NCBI RefSeq assembly: GCF_023634065.1
Contig: NZ_JALKCV010000005.1
Coordinates: forward strand, 124,001 to 188,000
Direction of reading: 5' to 3'
DNA from: Microbulbifer litoralis
Lineage (GTDB): Bacteria > Pseudomonadota > Gammaproteobacteria > Pseudomonadales > Cellvibrionaceae
DNA length: 64,000 nucleotides
Below the pieces are notes generated by a model, which was given only the letters and a program-made list of their open reading frames with translations, was not told the DNA's origin and did no database searches. This document shows positions 60,099 to 64,000 of the stretch, piece after piece (positions within the stretch are counted from its first letter, which is position 1; every line of letters begins with the position of its first letter). The translations under genes were made by a program, and so were the position numbers.

Positions 60099-60896
60099 AT
60101 GTGGAAAGCCCTGGCTGCCGCCGCGACCCTGCTGGCCAGCGGACCGCTGATGGCCCACCAGCTCGAACTGGATACCGGCGATGGGTCGGAGTGCCATATC
60201 GAGATCGAGCGCTTTGTACGCGTGGGCCCGGATTTCCTCGAGGTGCGCGAGGATGACAGCGACTCGGAACTACTGTTCCGGTATCGGGCCCCGGACAGGC
60301 TGACCGTCGACGATATCGAGATCACCATGGACCCGGGCCAGCAGCAGTTGATGCAGGCTTACCACACCGGCTTGCACCAATCCGGGCGGGATCTGGCGTT
60401 GATTTCGCTGGAAGCCGTGGATATCGCGCTACAGGGGATCTCCATCGCCCTGACCACCCTCGCCGGCGTCGACCACCCCGATGTAATCGAGATGCAGGAA
60501 ACCTCGATGCAGATCCGGGATCAGGCCGAGGCGCGTTTCAGCGCCCAGGGCGACGTCTACCTACTGGGTGACGACTGGATGGACGAGTACTTCGACGAGA
60601 CAGTGGAAAGGGACCTGGAACCGAAGATAGAAAAGCTGGCCACGGAATCCGCCGGCAACATCGCCTGGCACGCGCTCAAGGCGGTCTTTACCGGCGGCCG
60701 CAGTATCGAGAGGAAAGCGGAGGAAATGGCCGAGCAGATGGAACCACAAATAGAGGCCCGGGCCAGCCGACTGGAACAGCGTGCACAGAGCCTGTGCAAG
60801 ACGCTGAAAACCGTCGAGCAGACGGAACAGGAACTGCACCGGACCATCCCGGCCCTGGAGCGCCACGATATCGTCGACCTCAGCAGTGAGCACTGA
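60099..60896 (+). CDS. YggN-like (DUF2884) periplasmic protein
   Basis: A 265-residue exported protein with a 19-residue signal peptide (ending LMA-HQ). The DUF2884/YggN family is recognised by HQLELDTGDGSECHIEIERFVRVGPDFLEV near the N terminus and helical segments ending EAVDIALQGISIALTTLAG; the last third is an amphipathic coiled-coil (ERKAEEMAEQMEPQIEARASRLEQRAQSL). Two Cys (SECHIE and SLCKTLK) could form a disulfide. Function of the family is unknown. A GGAG site precedes the ATG; a terminator follows. Confidence 0.88.
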   Translation: MWKALAAAATLLASGPLMAHQLELDTGDGSECHIEIERFVRVGPDFLEVREDDSDSELLFRYRAPDRLTVDDIEITMDPGQQQLMQAYHTGLHQSGRDLALISLEAVDIALQGISIALTTLAGVDHPDVIEMQETSMQIRDQAEARFSAQGDVYLLGDDWMDEYFDETVERDLEPKIEKLATESAGNIAWHALKAVFTGGRSIERKAEEMAEQMEPQIEARASRLEQRAQSLCKTLKTVEQTEQELHRTIPALERHDIVDLSSEH

Positions 60897-60932
60897 GGTT
60901 GCGACAGAAACTCATCACCCCCCAAGTGATCC

Positions 60933-60957
60933 TGGCCGCCTCGAGCGGCCTTTTTTA
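60933..60957 (+). terminator. Rho-independent terminator after DUF2884 gene
   Basis: GGCCGC, five bases, GCGGCC, then six T. Classic intrinsic terminator. Confidence 0.92.
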
Positions 60958-61150
60958 TTAGTTGTCTCAAAATTGTTTTGACCAAAACTACTCATCGTAG
61001 TCGTCATCCCGGGCTCGATCCGGGATCCAGCGAAGGTGCCCGGCGCCTTGGATTCCGGATCGAGTCCGGAATGACGACCCACGGGAGTGAATGCAGGGTT
61101 TAAGGCTATTGAAGGATTCTGGATAACTGTCAATACAATTATGAGACCCT
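60955..61150. repeat. 196-bp direct repeat, copy 2
   Basis: Same order and ends as 54024-54221: TTATTAGTTGTCT, a GTCATCCCGG-family palindrome (61003-61077), TTCTGGATAACTGTCAATAC and AATTATGAGACCCT. It starts inside the T-run of the preceding terminator. Confidence 0.85.
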
Positions 61151-61178
61151 CAATATGTCCTGGACAGGGCCAAGTTCT

Positions 61179-61718
61179 TCACTCTGTCGCCAGATCGGCG
61201 GCGACCTGTCGCTCGGCCAGATACCGCTCGATATAGGGCTTGTGCGTGTAGAGAATATTGCCCGGCAGGCTGTCCCAGTCGAAGAACCGATAGTCGGACA
61301 CTTCCAGGTCGCTCCCGGAAAAGCTGGAATTCTTTAACTTTCCACTCAAGGCCACATCGATAATCTGGGCACCGGGCACTTTATTGATTTCCAGCACCCG
61401 AATATCCACCACATCCGCACCCAGCTCCTCCCGAAGCTCCCGCCTGGCGGCCTGTTCGAAGGTTTCCCCCTTGTTCAACCAACCACCCGGCAACGCCCAC
61501 TTGTCCTGGTAGGAATTCTGCAGCAACAACAACCGACCATCGTGCTCGACAAAGCAGATAACGCCGATAACGAACTTGTCTGTCAGGGCATAGGAGATAT
61601 CCCAGCGAATCTCCGGGGGCAAAACCTTGTATAGCCAGTATTTGAAGCTGGGGAAAACCAGCACTGGCAGGGCGGCCAGCACAACCAGTAGCACCAGGAC
61701 GCGAACCAACTTTCTCAA
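61179..61718 (-). CDS. Nudix hydrolase with N-terminal membrane helix
   Basis: A 179-residue protein. Residues ~5-25 form a hydrophobic helix (LVRVLVLLVVLAALPVLVF), unusual for a Nudix enzyme and suggesting membrane attachment. The Nudix box is complete: GGWLNKGETFEQAARRELREELGA (G-x5-E-x7-REL-x-EE-x-G). It would hydrolyse a nucleoside diphosphate derivative. Start ATG at 61718. A 198-bp-type repeat lies just beyond its end. Confidence 0.9.
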   Translation of the reverse strand: MRKLVRVLVLLVVLAALPVLVFPSFKYWLYKVLPPEIRWDISYALTDKFVIGVICFVEHDGRLLLLQNSYQDKWALPGGWLNKGETFEQAARRELREELGADVVDIRVLEINKVPGAQIIDVALSGKLKNSSFSGSDLEVSDYRFFDWDSLPGNILYTHKPYIERYLAERQVAADLATE

Positions 61719-61793
61719 GGCCGTTACCTATTGTTGAAATCGTCGAGCTTCAATATTGCAACAACTGACCGGAATATTCACTGATCGCGTAAA

Positions 61794-62798
61794 CTATAGC
61801 GCCTGAGCCACGTCAAGCATCCGATTCGCAAACCCCCACTCATTATCAAACCAGATCAACACCTTCACCAGATTGCCGCCCGCCACACGGGTCTGGCTGG
61901 CATCGACGATGCCGGAGCGGGCGTCGTGGTTGAAGTCGCAGGAGGCGAGGGGCTCTTCGGTGTAGCCCAGGATGCCGGAAAATGCGTTTTCGGCCGAGGC
62001 TTTGAGCAGGGCGTTCACCTCGGCCTGGGTGACCGGTTTGCGCACCTGCACGGACAGGTCGATGGCGGAGACATTGACGGTGGGAACCCGCATGGCCTGG
62101 GCTTCGAACCGGCCGGCCAGGTGCGGCAGTATGCGCTCGATACCGCGGGCGAGACCGGTATCGACCGGGATGATCGAGGTCATGGCCGAGCGGGTTTTCC
62201 TGAGGTCGGTGTGGTGGTAGGCATCGCTTACCGGCTGGTCGTTCATGGCCGAGTGGATGGTGGTGATCACGCCGGCATCGATACCGAAGGCTTTGTCCAG
62301 TGCAGCGATGACCGGCACGCTGCAGTTGGTGGTACAGGAGGCGGCGGAGACGATGGTCTCTTCCCCACTGAGGACATTGTCGTTGACACCGTAGACGATG
62401 GTGGCGTCCACGTCGCGGTTGGCGGGTTGGGAGAAGAGCACTTTTTTCGCGCCGGCTTTCAGGTGCAGCCCGGCGCGCTCGCGTTCGCTGAAACTGCCGG
62501 TGCATTCCAACACTATGTCGATGCTGTCTTTGCGCCAGTCGAGGTCTTCGAGGTTCTCGTGGTGGGTCACCGCAATCCGGTCCCCATTGACGATCAAGGT
62601 GTCCGCTGCGGTGGAGACATCGCCGGCAAAACGACCGTGAACGGAATCGTATTTGGTCAGGTGGGCGATGGTGGCGCAGTCGGCGAGCTCATTGATGGCA
62701 ACGATCTGCAGGCGGTCGCGGGCACCGGATTCGTAAAGGGCGCGGAGAACGGAGCGGCCGATGCGGCCGTATCCGTTGATGGCGAGGCGGATAGTCAT
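61794..62798 (-). CDS. epd: Erythrose-4-phosphate dehydrogenase
   Basis: A 334-residue enzyme that matches E. coli Epd rather than glycolytic GAPDH: the starting [43 protein letters not shown], the catalytic [13 protein letters not shown] (Cys about 155) and [15 protein letters not shown] are Epd signatures, and the end is [13 protein letters not shown]. It oxidises erythrose 4-phosphate to 4-phosphoerythronate in pyridoxal phosphate synthesis. It lies 123 bases after tkt on the same strand. In many gammaproteobacteria epd precedes pgk and fba; here they are ~17 kb apart. Confidence 0.94.
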   Translation of the reverse strand: MTIRLAINGYGRIGRSVLRALYESGARDRLQIVAINELADCATIAHLTKYDSVHGRFAGDVSTAADTLIVNGDRIAVTHHENLEDLDWRKDSIDIVLECTGSFSERERAGLHLKAGAKKVLFSQPANRDVDATIVYGVNDNVLSGEETIVSAASCTTNCSVPVIAALDKAFGIDAGVITTIHSAMNDQPVSDAYHHTDLRKTRSAMTSIIPVDTGLARGIERILPHLAGRFEAQAMRVPTVNVSAIDLSVQVRKPVTQAEVNALLKASAENAFSGILGYTEEPLASCDFNHDARSGIVDASQTRVAGGNLVKVLIWFDNEWGFANRMLDVAQAL

Positions 62799-62836
62799 CG
62801 ATAGGCAGCCAACTTCGGCAGAGTGATTGTATTCCG

Positions 62837-62910
62837 GGGATGACTGGATCCCGGCCTGCGCCGGGATGACGACATTGCAATCGTCATGCCGGCGGGTGCC
62901 GGCATCCAGA
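62837..62910. repeat. Paired short inverted repeats (GGATCCCGGC / GTCATGCCGG type)
   Basis: Two adjacent hairpins: GGATCCCGGC...GCCGGGATGAC (around 62845-62870) and GTCATGCCGGCG...CGCCGGCATCC (62883-62907). A relative of the GTCATCCCGG family, between tkt and epd. Confidence 0.6.
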
Positions 62911-62921
62911 GGAGCCGGTGA

Positions 62922-64000
62922 TTACTTCAACAGCTGTTCGACGGTCTCGACAACATTCTCGACGGTAAAGCCGAACTCCTTCATCAGCGCACCGCCCGGG
63001 GCGGATTCACCGAAGGTGCTCATGCCGACGATGGCGCCGTCGAAGCCGACGAACTTGTACCAGTAATCCCTGTGACCGGCTTCCACCGCAACACGGGCGC
63101 GTACAGAGGAAGGCAGTACGGATTCGCGGTAGGACTCGTCCTGTTCCATAAACGCCTCGGCGCAGGGCATGGAAACCACGCGGATCTTTTTGTCGGCCAG
63201 TTGCGCCCTGGCGGCCATGGCCAGCTCCACTTCGGAACCGGTGGCGATGAGGATGGCTTCCGGCGCGCCCTCGCAGTCCGCCAGTACATAGCCACCCTTT
63301 TCGATATGGGCCACCTGCGCGGCGTCACGCGGCTGCGGTGCCAGACCCTGGCGGCTGAAGACCAGCGCGCTGGGGCCGTCCTTGCGGCTGATGGCCATTT
63401 TCCAGCAGACCGCGGTTTCGGTGGTGTCCGCCGGGCGCCAGGTGTGCAGGTTCGGGGTCGCGCGCAGGGCGGTCAGCTGTTCCACCGGCTGGTGGGTGGG
63501 GCCGTCCTCGCCCAGGCCGATGGAGTCGTGGGTGTAGACGAAGATCACCCGCTGCTTCATCAGCGAGGCCATGCGCACGGCGTTGCGCGCGTATTCCATG
63601 AACATCAGGAAGGTGGCGCCGTAGGGCACGAAGCCGCCGTGCAGGGCGATGCCGTTCATGATCGCGCTCATGCCGAATTCGCGCACGCCGTAGTAGATGT
63701 AGTTGCCGGAGGCGTCGTCCGCACTCACGCCCCTGGAACCATTCCAGATGGTGAGGTTGGAACCGGCCAGGTCGGCGGAACCGCCGAGGAATTCCGGCAG
63801 CAGCGGGCCGAAGTTGTTCAGGGTATTCTGGCTGGCCTTGCGCGAGGCGACCTTCTCCGCCTTTTCCTGGCACTCCCTGATGTACTCGTCGGCCTTGACC
63901 AGGAAGTCCGCCGGCAGTTCGTCGCCGGCGCGACGCTCGAACTCGTCTGCCAGTTCCGGGAACGCCTCGCGGTAGTCGGCGAAGATATCCTGCCACTCCT
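62922..64000 (-). CDS. tkt: Transketolase, C-terminal part (5' end outside window)
   Basis: The last ~359 residues of a transketolase. Visible are the pyrimidine-domain motif [12 protein letters not shown], the central loop [51 protein letters not shown] (conserved Glu in GEDGPTHQ) and the C-terminal domain with [22 protein letters not shown]. The start is beyond the window's right edge. Transketolase moves two-carbon units in the pentose-phosphate pathway; the adjacent epd uses its product. The frame is open through 64000 on the minus strand. Confidence 0.96.
   Translation of the reverse strand, partial: EWQDIFADYREAFPELADEFERRAGDELPADFLVKADEYIRECQEKAEKVASRKASQNTLNNFGPLLPEFLGGSADLAGSNLTIWNGSRGVSADDASGNYIYYGVREFGMSAIMNGIALHGGFVPYGATFLMFMEYARNAVRMASLMKQRVIFVYTHDSIGLGEDGPTHQPVEQLTALRATPNLHTWRPADTTETAVCWKMAISRKDGPSALVFSRQGLAPQPRDAAQVAHIEKGGYVLADCEGAPEAILIATGSEVELAMAARAQLADKKIRVVSMPCAEAFMEQDESYRESVLPSSVRARVAVEAGHRDYWYKFVGFDGAIVGMSTFGESAPGGALMKEFGFTVENVVETVEQLLK

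Overview
The window looks like chromosomal DNA of a GC-rich marine gammaproteobacterium. E. coli-type serA, rarD, epd, tkt, pgk and fba, two large TonB-dependent receptors, many secreted hydrolases and several families of palindromic intergenic repeats suggest a Cellvibrionales member such as Microbulbifer. The genus is an inference from gene content only; there is no rRNA gene to test it. No tRNA, rRNA, CRISPR array or intact insertion sequence was recognised.

Layout. 0-11 kb: secreted S15-type hydrolase, M1 aminopeptidase lipoprotein, a TPR-sulfotransferase / TonB receptor / nitrilase-family run on the minus strand, and an MFS transporter. 11-18 kb: MocR regulator with an extra C-terminal domain, HdeD-like protein, omega-amino acid transaminase, succinate-semialdehyde dehydrogenase and a LysR regulator (beta-alanine/GABA-type catabolism). 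18.2-23.9 kb: an accessory block holding a divergent bufferin (MNIO-modified RiPP metallophore) locus, then an orphan gene, an XRE regulator and a broken hsdM fragment. 24-33 kb: cupin, PQ-loop protein, HAD phosphatase with divergent DeoR regulator, esterase, DUF1622, a large serine hydrolase, TerC and small envelope proteins. 33-45 kb: TPR/TonB-C protein, aldehyde dehydrogenase, short asparaginase, FAH hydrolase, serA, rarD, lysophospholipase, fba and pgk. 45-53.6 kb: hydrolase, zinc-ribbon protein, globin, SPFH/DUF350/transglutaminase genes, acyl-CoA synthetase, TauE exporter and a Tat-exported aminotransferase. 53.6-64 kb: repeats, second TonB receptor, zinc metalloprotease, DUF2884 protein, Nudix hydrolase, epd and the 3' part of tkt.

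The most interesting unit is the bufferin divergon at 18422-22552. Minus strand: bufA2-bufB-bufC. Plus strand: bufA1-doxX-sigF-nrsF. Two precursors of different families diverge from a 180-bp region that carries two back-to-back promoters, GTAACC-N16-CGAA and GTAACG-N16-CGAA, matching the sigma-F motif known from Caulobacter. This suggests one self-regulated metal-stress unit in which a single oxidase/partner pair serves two precursors. Leucine codon use in sigF (8 CTC, 6 CTG, 2 TTG, 1 CTA) differs from the CTG-dominated neighbours, and remnants of other mobile or defence genes lie beside the locus, so horizontal acquisition is likely.

A second theme is repeats: a 164-bp element with terminal inverted repeats present as two full, opposite copies; a 232-bp element with nested inverted repeats; a 164-bp element next to serA; three REP-like families; a 196-198-bp direct repeat bracketing 54-61 kb; and a recurrent GGGCGAAC hairpin placed after genes.
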